DNA of 64,000 bases from Winogradskyella haliclonae. GTDB lineage: Bacteria > Bacteroidota > Bacteroidia > Flavobacteriales > Flavobacteriaceae. Below are positions 55,201 to 63,600 of this stretch, in pieces. The DNA is taken from NCBI RefSeq assembly GCF_014635865.1, contig NZ_BMDQ01000001.1, positions 992,001-1,056,000 on the forward strand, given 5' to 3'. A program made the translations under genes and the position numbers. The stretch's first letter is position 1. Each line of letters begins with the position of its first letter. The notes beneath the pieces were generated by a model. The model was not told where the DNA came from and made no database searches. It saw nothing but the letters and a program-made list of their open reading frames with translations.

Positions 55201-55416
55201 ACTAGTATTGGAAAGCCAGACTGGTTTATTTTGCCGAGCACTCGAATTGGGATTAGAGGCACATGGAGATCCTTAAATGAGTTTTCACCTCGATTTGGGC
55301 CAAACTTTGTTGCACCAAATACGTTCCCTCCTGTACCACCAATAAGTGCTGTAGGTTTTGATAATGGGCAAGAATGGGAGATTAGAACTTATGTACACAT
55401 TAACATTGGAAAATAA
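52237..55416 (+). CDS. Clan GH-A glycoside hydrolase fused to a predicted outer-membrane beta-barrel
   Basis: A 1059-residue exported protein. A signal peptide (about 1-19) is followed by a TIM-barrel hydrolase (about 25-415) whose layout (FIVNGINWDY, MGVNAIRTYG) resembles GH2 C-domain and GH72-like enzymes. E168 in GNEN is the likely acid/base and E271 in LFAEFG the likely nucleophile. From about 470 to the end are alternating aromatic/polar strands with turns, rising to a C-terminal strand WEIRTYVHINIG, as in outer-membrane porins. The enzyme would be tethered to its own barrel. It is the first of four tightly spaced genes (9, 13 and 24-bp gaps). The family assignment is inferred; substrate is probably beta-glucan from context. 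Confidence 0.75.
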   Translation: MKKLILGLFTILISTSIFAQAEKISVVSDASGKKLVVNGKEFIVNGINWDYVPIGNGILDKGIWNQSDDIIKSALDSEMALFKNMGVNAIRTYGLEPKWITYIYENYGIYTMLNTQFGAYGLTINGAWTPQTDYTDAETRKVLMKEVTDMANKYKNTPGLLIYMIGNENNYHLSWTGAETESIPIDGVDPGIRLAAEGLYKAFNDAALEIKKIDTSVPVAICNGDLLYIDIVKQYCKDIDIYGTNMYRGISFSDAFQKVNDELDMPILFAEFGADAFNAIDNKEDQFTQAYYNIGNWKEIYQNAAGLGKTGNSIGGFTFQSSDGWWKWNQTKDFDVHNTIATWPNGGYERDLAPGGNNMNEEWFGICAKGPTNERGLYELYPRAVYYALKEAHQLNPYDEGVDSDFVENYFKNINLMDAVLKARGDKAALGATDSGKLSISQLSARFSTFSTGGNLITTPDTPDPTSNTFPNQLGFDHMQSYFIGIQGKPASNMRANVNFNIVGNVAQNPIDEIFYENRARPVTVEGANGEEIILNDNNRVQVYNAEFEWNAKDFDLRGFYRTGHYHWGYEGDFFGLYPEANYGPNLDIYGGEILGAEIDGKGAFKGLKAAIGPQLWWGANPTMLFKYSKNYKGYDITGIYHRDFETDIQIDPVTGQRVLDANQVRSGIIPAFPTERATLAVEKDFGKFNVMVGGIWAGSPLNGLTFQDVRGTPGNYVVYEDRIQSSDNWGGKFKVMYQGGRFNWYGQGSYMGLVANGGADQTQTFTGWRLRDSGSGNQVNVLSGFTYTVGDFQLAPNFMYQKPLVDPMPNDVQGPGRLRNVIDDPFAVRNGNRETYGYEMLVTYDPTPGTWMYEWNNDRAEDAKFAANLGFTYRRLPTTTDAHIGFLANRQFFAFPQSAPAEDLWEINSRMVSKLDNDLGIIGNFYYGNGQANGDSDRLIKRFGGDIRAIYKKNMLQAHVKVNDWGPFDYHRDFNLTFPLQLMLDLSTSIGKPDWFILPSTRIGIRGTWRSLNEFSPRFGPNFVAPNTFPPVPPISAVGFDNGQEWEIRTYVHINIGK

Positions 55417-55424
55417 TTTTTAAG

Positions 55425-56876
55425 ATGAAAAAAATTAATAACATAAATAGAGCATTTATACTCCTAACTGTACTATCAGTTATGTTTGCTTGTGAAAGAG
55501 GATTGTCAGATGATGTTGAGTTTGCATCATTTCCAACGACTGGAGACATATTTACAGATGCACCTGTAGGTCTTACAGATGAGTTTTTTGTTTCATTTGA
55601 TCCTGCTGGTGGAGCAAATCCTGAAGGTTTTGGTACTGACGATAATGAGGCTTTCGAAGGAACGTCTTCAATTAGAATAGATGTGCCTGCGCCTAATGAT
55701 CCTAATGGAGGATTTATTGGAGGGATTTTTCTTGATCGCGGAGCTGGAAGAGACCTTAGTGGTTACGATGCGTTGACATTCTGGGCAAGAGCATCAACAA
55801 CTGCTAATATTGGGCTGTTTGGATTTGGTACTGATTTTGGCGAAAATAAATTCAGTGTTGGTAAACTAAACACACAACTTTCGACAGATTGGCGAAAGTA
55901 TACAATCCCAATTCCTGATGCTTCAAAATTAATACAAGAGAAAGGGATGTTTATATTCTCTGCTGGAGGTTTGGATATAATAGATTCAGTTCCTAACGGA
56001 AATGAAATTGGTTTTACCTTTTGGATAGATGAGCTACGATTCGAAAACCTAGGCACTGTTGCGCAACCTAGACCTAGAATTTTTAATGGACAAGACGTTA
56101 TGCAGCAAGGTTTTACCGATACTTCGGTAACTGTTGTAGGATTAAGTCAAACATTCAATCTAGAAGATGGTAGTAATACTACAGTAGAACCTGCAGCTTC
56201 TTATTTTGATTTTAAATCCTCGAACCTAGATGTAGCTATTGTTAATGAATTAGGAGAAGTGTCTATAATAGGTGAAGGTACAGCAATAATTACTGCCCAA
56301 CTTGCAGGAGTTCTTGCAGAAGGGTCTTTAACTTTAGAAGTTGGAGGTAGTTTTGATGCAGCAGACACGCCACCAGTTCGTGATCCTGCTGATGTTATAT
56401 CAATTTTTAGTGATGCTTATACAAATGTTGATAATTTAAACTTTGCAGTATTTAATGACTCGGATGTTCAAATTGAAACACAAAATTTAGGTGGCGATAA
56501 TATAGTCAACTATAATAATCTAACCTTTGTTGGTCTTGGTTGGGATGGTACAGAAAATGTATCCGCTATGGAATTTCTGCACATAGATGTTCAAGTTACA
56601 AGTTCTATGAGTCCTAATCTTACTATCGAATTGATAGATTTTGGAGCAGACAATGCTGACGGTGGGGGTGATGATACAGGAGGTGGTTTTTCTGTGCCTG
56701 CTTCGCAGTTAGTCGAAGGAACATGGGTTGGTATAGATATACCTGTAAACGGCTTTACTCTAGGAACAGGCGGTGGATTTTTTGGTTCTCCTAATCTAAA
56801 TAACATATCAAGAGTTGTCTTAGTATCAAACGGAGGTTCTTTCGCAGTTGATAATATATACTTCTACAGAGATTAA
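55425..56876 (+). CDS. Surface lipoprotein with carbohydrate-binding and BIG2-like domains
   Basis: A 483-residue lipoprotein (lipobox cysteine in VMFACERG, about residue 23). The N-terminal region (about 45-215) is a galactose-binding-like jelly roll (LSGYDALTFWARAS, IDELRFENLG), then a bacterial Ig-like (BIG2) domain (about 235-310) and a C-terminal module (about 325-483) ending FAVDNIYFYRD, again jelly-roll-like. No catalytic residues are seen. It probably binds glucan at the cell surface, in the way SusE/F-like proteins do. It starts 9 bp after the hydrolase and 13 bp before the GH16 gene. Confidence 0.78.
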   Translation: MKKINNINRAFILLTVLSVMFACERGLSDDVEFASFPTTGDIFTDAPVGLTDEFFVSFDPAGGANPEGFGTDDNEAFEGTSSIRIDVPAPNDPNGGFIGGIFLDRGAGRDLSGYDALTFWARASTTANIGLFGFGTDFGENKFSVGKLNTQLSTDWRKYTIPIPDASKLIQEKGMFIFSAGGLDIIDSVPNGNEIGFTFWIDELRFENLGTVAQPRPRIFNGQDVMQQGFTDTSVTVVGLSQTFNLEDGSNTTVEPAASYFDFKSSNLDVAIVNELGEVSIIGEGTAIITAQLAGVLAEGSLTLEVGGSFDAADTPPVRDPADVISIFSDAYTNVDNLNFAVFNDSDVQIETQNLGGDNIVNYNNLTFVGLGWDGTENVSAMEFLHIDVQVTSSMSPNLTIELIDFGADNADGGGDDTGGGFSVPASQLVEGTWVGIDIPVNGFTLGTGGGFFGSPNLNNISRVVLVSNGGSFAVDNIYFYRD

Positions 56877-56889
56877 TAAATTTTAAAAG

Positions 56890-57738
56890 ATGAAAAAGAT
56901 TTTTAAAAATAGAATAGCAGCATATACTTTAGTATTTACTATGGTTTTATTAGGCTGTAATACAGACGAAACACAAACCGTAGCTACTTTCGATAACCTA
57001 GTTCTTGAGGACAACTTTGATATCGATGGCGTAATAGATACAACAATATGGAATTTTGACATCGGTGATGGTACTGCACAAGGAATTCCTGGTTGGGGTA
57101 ATAACGAATTACAATATTATACCGATAGACCAGATAATGCTACTGTAGAAAATGGCTTTCTTTTGATAACTGCTAAGGAAGAAGCATTTAATGGAGCTCA
57201 GTATACATCAGCAAGATTACAGACAAAAAATAAGTTTCAGCAACAGTATGGACGCTTCGAAGCTCGTATTCGTTTGCCTTATGGTCAAGGTATGTGGCCT
57301 GCATTTTGGTTGCTAGGAGATGATAGTGATGGTTCAATTTGGCCTCAAATAGGAGAAATTGATATTATGGAAAATGTTGGAGATGAGCCAACACAAATAT
57401 TTGGAACTGTTCATGGGCCAGGGTATTCTGGAGCTGAATCTGTATCAAAAAATTACACACTGGAGAACTCTAGAGTAGATACAGAATTTCATGTATATGG
57501 CATAGAATGGGGGCCTAACTATATCAATTATTACATTGATGATGTGCTCTACAATCAAATTACACCTGAAGATATTGATGAAGAAACAAATGGTCAAGGC
57601 GAATGGGTGTTTAATGATAGACCATTTTATATCATTTTAAATGTAGCAGTTGGTGGTAATTTACCAGGTCCACCAAATTCAGAAACAGAATTTCCACAAA
57701 CCATGCTCGTAGATTATGTACGAGTTTACCAACAATAA
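56890..57738 (+). CDS. GH16 endo-beta-glucanase (laminarinase-like) lipoprotein
   Basis: A 282-residue lipoprotein (lipobox LLGCNTDE). A single GH16 domain fills residues about 40-282. The catalytic signature EIDIMENVG gives nucleophile E156, assisting D158 and acid/base E161. The sequence WNFDIGDGTAQGIPGWGNNELQYYT, the HGPGYSG segment and the C-terminal VDYVRVYQQ are typical of GH16 laminarinases acting on beta-1,3 or mixed beta-glucans. Placed among glucan-binding lipoproteins, it should make oligosaccharides at the surface. Confidence 0.92.
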   Translation: MKKIFKNRIAAYTLVFTMVLLGCNTDETQTVATFDNLVLEDNFDIDGVIDTTIWNFDIGDGTAQGIPGWGNNELQYYTDRPDNATVENGFLLITAKEEAFNGAQYTSARLQTKNKFQQQYGRFEARIRLPYGQGMWPAFWLLGDDSDGSIWPQIGEIDIMENVGDEPTQIFGTVHGPGYSGAESVSKNYTLENSRVDTEFHVYGIEWGPNYINYYIDDVLYNQITPEDIDEETNGQGEWVFNDRPFYIILNVAVGGNLPGPPNSETEFPQTMLVDYVRVYQQ

Positions 57739-57762
57739 AAAATCATGCAATACAATAATATT

Positions 57763-60552
57763 ATGAAAAAAGTAACCAAAGGAATAAAATTGCTATCTGT
57801 CTTATTTTTGGCTTTAGCATATTTAGGTTGTGATGAAGATGATGCTGTCTTACCACAAATAAACGCAGAATTCACGCAAACAATTAACCAAGATACTGGT
57901 GTAGTGGCATTTATTAATACATCAACAAATGCAGATAGTTATTCTTGGGATTTTGGAGATGGAACATCTTCTACTGAAGTTAATCCAACAAAAGTATATA
58001 CCTCAGGGACATATACAGTAGTAATGGAAGCCAAAAATGTTGCAGGAGCATCAGATACTTTTGAAGATACTTTTACTATTGCCATACCAGAAGAAGTAGC
58101 TTTTCCTATATCTTTTGACAATCCATTAGTTGATTATGGTGTGGAGGTATTTGGCACACCAACAGCTCCCACATTTCAAATAGTAGAAAACCCAGATGCA
58201 TCTGGTGCAAACTCAACAGTGTCTAATGTTGGTGAGATTGTTAACAGTGGAGTTACTTTCGAAGGTTTCTTTTTTGAGTTAGGTGAGCCTTTAGATTTAA
58301 CTACAGATAAAACAGTTAAAATCTTATTTTGGTCTACTTCTCCCGTGGATGTACTTTTAAAATTAGAGGATGGAACAGCAGCAGATATTGAGGTTACTGC
58401 AAGTCATGGAGGTACAGGTTGGGAAGAGTTGTATTTTACTTTTGATTCTGCGGCGAGCTACAATGTTGTGACATTCTTTGTTGATGGTCCAGGAACAACA
58501 GCAGGCACATTTTATATAGATGATATTACGCAAATCAATACAGCTGATATTCCTTGTACAGATACAGATTTAGAATTGCCAGTTGATTTTGATTGTGAAA
58601 GTATTGATTATGCAACTAAGATAGTAGGTAATGTAAACTTTACCGTGATAGATAACCCTGAATTGTCAGGTATCAATGATATGCCTTCAATGGTTGGTGA
58701 GATAACAAATGCTGGAGATAATTTTGAAAATGCATTCTTTAATTTTGATGTTCCTGTTGATTTTTCTACAGATAAAGGGATTAGACTAAAATTATTCTCT
58801 AATCAAGCACTTCCAATTCTATTAAAGTTTGAAGATGGTACAGAAGCAGATGTTGAAAATTTACAAATGCATACAGGAACCGGTTGGGAAGAATTAACCT
58901 TTACTATAAACTCTTCAGGGTCATATAATGATATGGTGCTTTTTGTAGCATTTAACCAAACAGATGCGGGAACATTCTATGTAGATGATATAGAACAAGT
59001 ATCAGTAGTAACTGGTCCACCATGTACACCAGAAACATCAGAATCTATATTAGCAGCAGATTTAAATATTACGTTCCAATCTAATACACCTGCGTTTATA
59101 GAAGATAATACAGGATTTACTTGGATAGACAATCCAGATTTTGATAATATGGTAAATACGTCTTGTAAAGTTGGTCAAGCAGTGAGATTTAATAATTCTC
59201 CGTTTGATAATCTTCAAATAGATTTAGCAGATAAGTTAGATTTTAATGCATCAGAAGGCATTAAGATTAAAGTTTGGTCTCCAATTGCAAACACACCAGT
59301 TTTATTAAAACTTGAAGAAATAGGTAATCCTGGAAATTTTGTTGAAATAGTTCAAACAACTGGTGCTGCAAATACATGGACAGAATTGACTTATGATTTT
59401 GCACCTACAGCTACACCACAATTTGATAAAATGGTGATTTTCTTTAATTTCAATGTAGCTGACGGTAGTACTTATTTCTTTGATGATATAATGGTTTACA
59501 GTGGTGGTGGCGGTGGCCCAGCAACTTGTACGCCAGAAACATCAGAGTCTACTTCAGCATCAGATTTAAATATTACATTCCAGACAGATACACCTGCCTT
59601 AATTGGAGATAACACTGGAGTGTCATATATTGATAACCCTGATTTTGCAGGACCTGTAAATAGCTCTTGTAGAGTTGCTGAGGTTATAAGATTTAATAAT
59701 TCTCCTTTTGATAATGTACAAATTGATTTAGCAGACAAACTTGATTTCAATACTTCTGAAGGTATGAGAATGAAAGTTTGGTCTCCAGTGGCAAATACCC
59801 CAGTTTTATTAAAATTAGAAGAAATTGGTAACTCTGGAAACTTTGTTGAGATTTTACAAACAACAGGAGCCGCAAATACATGGACAGAATTAACATATGA
59901 TTTTGCAGCAACTGCAACGCCTCAATTTGATAAGATTGTTATTTTCTTTAACTTCAATGTGGCAGATGGTAGCACATATTATTTTGACGATTTAATGGTA
60001 TATGGCACACCTGGCGGTGGTGGCGGACCTACTGGTGGAAATTGTACTACTGGAGAAGTAGCCGCAACAGCATTGCCATTAGACTTTGAAGGTTGTGAAA
60101 CTTTCCCTCAAAGTTTAAATTTTGGTAGTGGATTAACTTCAGGTTTAGATGATAACCCAAATCCATCAGGTATTAATACTTCAAATTATGTACTTAGAAT
60201 AGATAAACCAACGGGCTCTGAGTTCTTTGCAGGCGTTCAAAATAACTTTGCAAGCAATTTCAATTTATCAAATGCGGCTCATGAGTTTAAAATGAAAATA
60301 TACTCAACAAAAGCCAACGTTACATTCCGCATGGAGGTAGCACAAGATGATCCAGGAGTTGGTAATCCGCCAGGTGCGTTTGTGACAGTTCCTAATGCAA
60401 ATGAATGGACAGAAGTAACCTTCACATTTACAGCTATTCCAGCACCAACGGCATATTTTAGATTAGTTATTAAACCTGATAATGATATGGCTGACAGCCC
60501 TATTACTAATGGTGGTACATACTATATCGATGATATAGAGTTAATGGAATAA
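57763..60552 (+). CDS. Multi-domain carbohydrate-binding lipoprotein (PKD + five jelly-roll modules)
   Basis: A 929-residue lipoprotein (lipobox ALAYLGCDED, cysteine near residue 23). A PKD domain (about 30-115, SYSWDFGDGTS) is followed by five carbohydrate-binding-like modules of about 150-170 residues, each ending in a DDI-type strand. Modules 1 and 2 are related; modules 3 and 4 are nearly identical tandem copies separated by Gly-rich linkers; module 5 differs. No active site is visible. The ATG at 57763 places the lipoprotein signal first. It probably grips insoluble or long beta-glucan for the GH16 enzyme upstream. Confidence 0.85.
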   Translation: MKKVTKGIKLLSVLFLALAYLGCDEDDAVLPQINAEFTQTINQDTGVVAFINTSTNADSYSWDFGDGTSSTEVNPTKVYTSGTYTVVMEAKNVAGASDTFEDTFTIAIPEEVAFPISFDNPLVDYGVEVFGTPTAPTFQIVENPDASGANSTVSNVGEIVNSGVTFEGFFFELGEPLDLTTDKTVKILFWSTSPVDVLLKLEDGTAADIEVTASHGGTGWEELYFTFDSAASYNVVTFFVDGPGTTAGTFYIDDITQINTADIPCTDTDLELPVDFDCESIDYATKIVGNVNFTVIDNPELSGINDMPSMVGEITNAGDNFENAFFNFDVPVDFSTDKGIRLKLFSNQALPILLKFEDGTEADVENLQMHTGTGWEELTFTINSSGSYNDMVLFVAFNQTDAGTFYVDDIEQVSVVTGPPCTPETSESILAADLNITFQSNTPAFIEDNTGFTWIDNPDFDNMVNTSCKVGQAVRFNNSPFDNLQIDLADKLDFNASEGIKIKVWSPIANTPVLLKLEEIGNPGNFVEIVQTTGAANTWTELTYDFAPTATPQFDKMVIFFNFNVADGSTYFFDDIMVYSGGGGGPATCTPETSESTSASDLNITFQTDTPALIGDNTGVSYIDNPDFAGPVNSSCRVAEVIRFNNSPFDNVQIDLADKLDFNTSEGMRMKVWSPVANTPVLLKLEEIGNSGNFVEILQTTGAANTWTELTYDFAATATPQFDKIVIFFNFNVADGSTYYFDDLMVYGTPGGGGGPTGGNCTTGEVAATALPLDFEGCETFPQSLNFGSGLTSGLDDNPNPSGINTSNYVLRIDKPTGSEFFAGVQNNFASNFNLSNAAHEFKMKIYSTKANVTFRMEVAQDDPGVGNPPGAFVTVPNANEWTEVTFTFTAIPAPTAYFRLVIKPDNDMADSPITNGGTYYIDDIELME
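59023..60005 (+). repeat. Tandem duplication of a ~504-bp carbohydrate-binding module
   Basis: Unit 1 starts at 59023 and unit 2 at 59527 (period 504 bp), both encoding CTPETSES...FNFNVADGSTY. Units are nearly identical in protein and differ mainly at silent and conservative sites in DNA. A Gly-rich linker ends each unit. Confidence 0.9.
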
Positions 60553-60573
60553 CTTTAAATTAAGGTGAAAAAA

Positions 60574-60618
60574 CAAAAAAGGCTAACTGCTATTTAATTT
60601 ATGAGTTAGCCTTTTGTT
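60574..60618 (+). terminator. Rho-independent terminator between the lipoprotein and phosphorylase genes
   Basis: A 12-bp perfect stem (60577-60588 with 60604-60615) with a 15-nt loop, A-rich on the left and ending in TTTTGTT. It lies only 31 bp before the phosphorylase ATG, so read-through or a promoter overlapping the hairpin tail is needed for that gene. Confidence 0.8.
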
Positions 60619-60648
60619 ATAAAAACTATTAAAAGTATAATTAAGTCA

Positions 60649-63600
60649 ATGGGTAACCCTGTTTTACAAGAAAATATAAAAGATTTAAATCTTAATAGAG
60701 ATGTAGGTTTTGAAACTGTAATTATAGACAAAGAGTCTTATTTTAAAATTTCAAATAGCGACGAGATGCGTCCTTTCTTTATGAGCATAGTTAGTGATTC
60801 TAATCACTGGATGTTTATATCAAGTAATGGAGGCGTTTCTGCTGGAAGAAAAAATAGTGAATTCTCTCTTTTTCCATATTATACAGATGATAAAATTACA
60901 GAGTCTTCTGAAATTACTGGTAGTAAGTCTATTTTTTGGATAAATGAAGAACATCTTTGGGAGCCATTTTCTATTAGGCAAGAAGGTTTATATAAAACAT
61001 CTAGAAATCTTTATAAGAATATTTATGGAAACAAAATTATTTTTGAAGAAATAAACCATGATTTAGACCTTACTTACAGGTACGCGTGGAATACAAGTGA
61101 TGTTTATGGTTTTGCTAAAAAATCATCGCTAGAAAACAATGGTAGCTCTAAATTAAATGTAAAAGTATTAGATGGACTTCAAAATGTTCTGCCATATGGT
61201 GTGCCATCTGATACACAAATGAGAGTTAGTAATTTAGTTGATGCATATAAGCGTAATCAATTAGAAGAGGAGTATGGCTTAGGTGTTTTTGCATTAAGTG
61301 CAATAATAGTAGATAAAGCAGAGCCAAGCGAGGCTCTAAAAGCTAATACAGTTTGGTCCAATGGATTAGATAACCCTAAATACCTAGTTTCATCTTTACA
61401 ATTAGATACTTTTAGAAAAACTGGAGAAATAATACCAGAGACAGATGTTAAAGCTGAAAAAGGCGCTTATTTTATAAATGCTAGAGTAGAGTTAAATTCT
61501 AATTCTAAAAAGAAATGGATGTTGGTAGCCAACGTTAACCAAGACCATTCCGATATTGCTAATTTGATGCATCAAATAAAGTCTGATGCAACTATAGAAT
61601 CTGTTATTGATGAAGATATAAAGAGAGGAACTCAGAAATTAATAAAACTTAACGCGTCTTCAGATGCATTGCAATTAACTAATGATACGCAAAGGGATAC
61701 AAGGCATTTTGCAAATACATTATTTAATATCATGCGTGGCGGTATATTTGATGATAATTATACTATTGAAAAATGGGACTTCACTAACTATATCTCAAAA
61801 GCTAATAAAAAAGTATTTGCTAAGTCTACTAATGCCTTAAAAGACTTACCGAGTACATTCTCTTTGTTTCACTTAAGAGACATGGCCTATGCTAGTGATG
61901 ACAAAAATTTTAGAAGACTATGTCTAGAGTACATGCCACTCAAGTTTAGTCGTAGACACGGAGACCCGAGTAGACCTTGGAACAAATTTTCAATAAATAC
62001 ACGTAATGAAATTGATGGGTCTAAAGTTTTAGATTATGAGGGCAATTGGCGTGATATTTTTCAGAATTGGGAAGCTTTAGCGCATGCTTTTCCTGAATTT
62101 GTAGAAAGTATGATTCATAAGTTTCTAAACGCTACAACCTTTGATGGCTATAATCCTTACCGAGTAACTAAAGATGGTTTTGATTGGGAAACCATAGAGC
62201 CAGATGACCCTTGGTCTTATATTGGATATTGGGGTGATCATCAAATAATATATTTACTCAAGTTTTTAGAATTTATAGAAGACCATAAACCAGGAAGATT
62301 AGCCAGCTTTTTTGATAAAGATTTATTTGTTTATGCCAATGTGCCATATAGAATAAAATCGTATCAAGACCTTCTTAAAAACCCGAAGGATACTATAGAT
62401 TTTGATGAAAAAACAGACGAAGAAATTCATGTAAAGCGTGAGCAGCTTGGGGCAGATGGTGCTTTACTTAGAGATAAAAATTACTTTATTTATAAAGTTA
62501 ATTTTGTCGAGAAAATATTAGCTACAGTACTAGCTAAAGTTTCAAATTTCATCCCCGAAGCAGGTATCTGGTTAAACACACAGCGTCCAGAATGGAACGA
62601 CGCTAATAATGCGCTCGTCGGTAATGGTGTGTCAATGGTTACACTTAATTATTTGAGACGTTTTCTCAAATTTTTCAAGCATATAATTAATTCGCAATCT
62701 TTAGAGAGTTTTGAAATATCAGAAGAGTTAAAAATTTTCTTCGATAGTGTGCATTCAACTCTAGAAAATCATAAAAAGCGATTAACTAATGTGATTTCAG
62801 ATAAGGATAGAAAATCTATTTTAGACGGTTTAGGAGAAGCAGGAAGCTTTTACAGAACTACTATTTATAACAAAGCCTTTTCTGGAGATAAAACATTATT
62901 AAAAAATGAAAATTTAAATAGTTTTATAGAAACTACGTTAAGATTTTTAGAGCATACTATAGACGCTAATAGGCGTTCAGATAATATGCATCATGCTTAC
63001 AACCTTATTACTATTGTAAACGATAACGAAATAAAAATTTCGTATTTAGACGAAATGCTTGAAGGTCAAGTTGCAGCTTTAAGTTCAGGGTATTTAAGTT
63101 CTAATGAAGCCATTGCTGTTCTGGATAGTATGAAAAATAGCAAAATATTTCGTCCTGACCAATATAGTTATTTACTCTATCCTAATAAAGATTTACCGCG
63201 TTTTATGGAAAAGAACAATATTCCAAAAAATGCAGTTCATGACTCAAAATTGCTAACACGTTTGTTAGAAAACGGAAATCGACAAATCATTACAGAAGAC
63301 ATTAAAGGTGATTATCATTTTAATGGCAATTTTAATAATGCAAATAGCCTTGAAAATGCATTAAATGAGTTGGGCCTAGACTATGAAGAATCAGTGAGAG
63401 AAGAAAGTTCACAAATACTTCAAACTTATGAAGATGTGTTTAATCATAAGGCATTCACAGGTCGTTCAGGAACTTTTTATGGATATGAAGGATTAGGTTC
63501 GATATACTGGCATATGGTATCTAAATTGCAATTAGCGGTTCAAGAATGTGCGATTAAAGCTGTTCGTGATAACGAAAGTGATGAGGTTGTTGGTAGGTTA

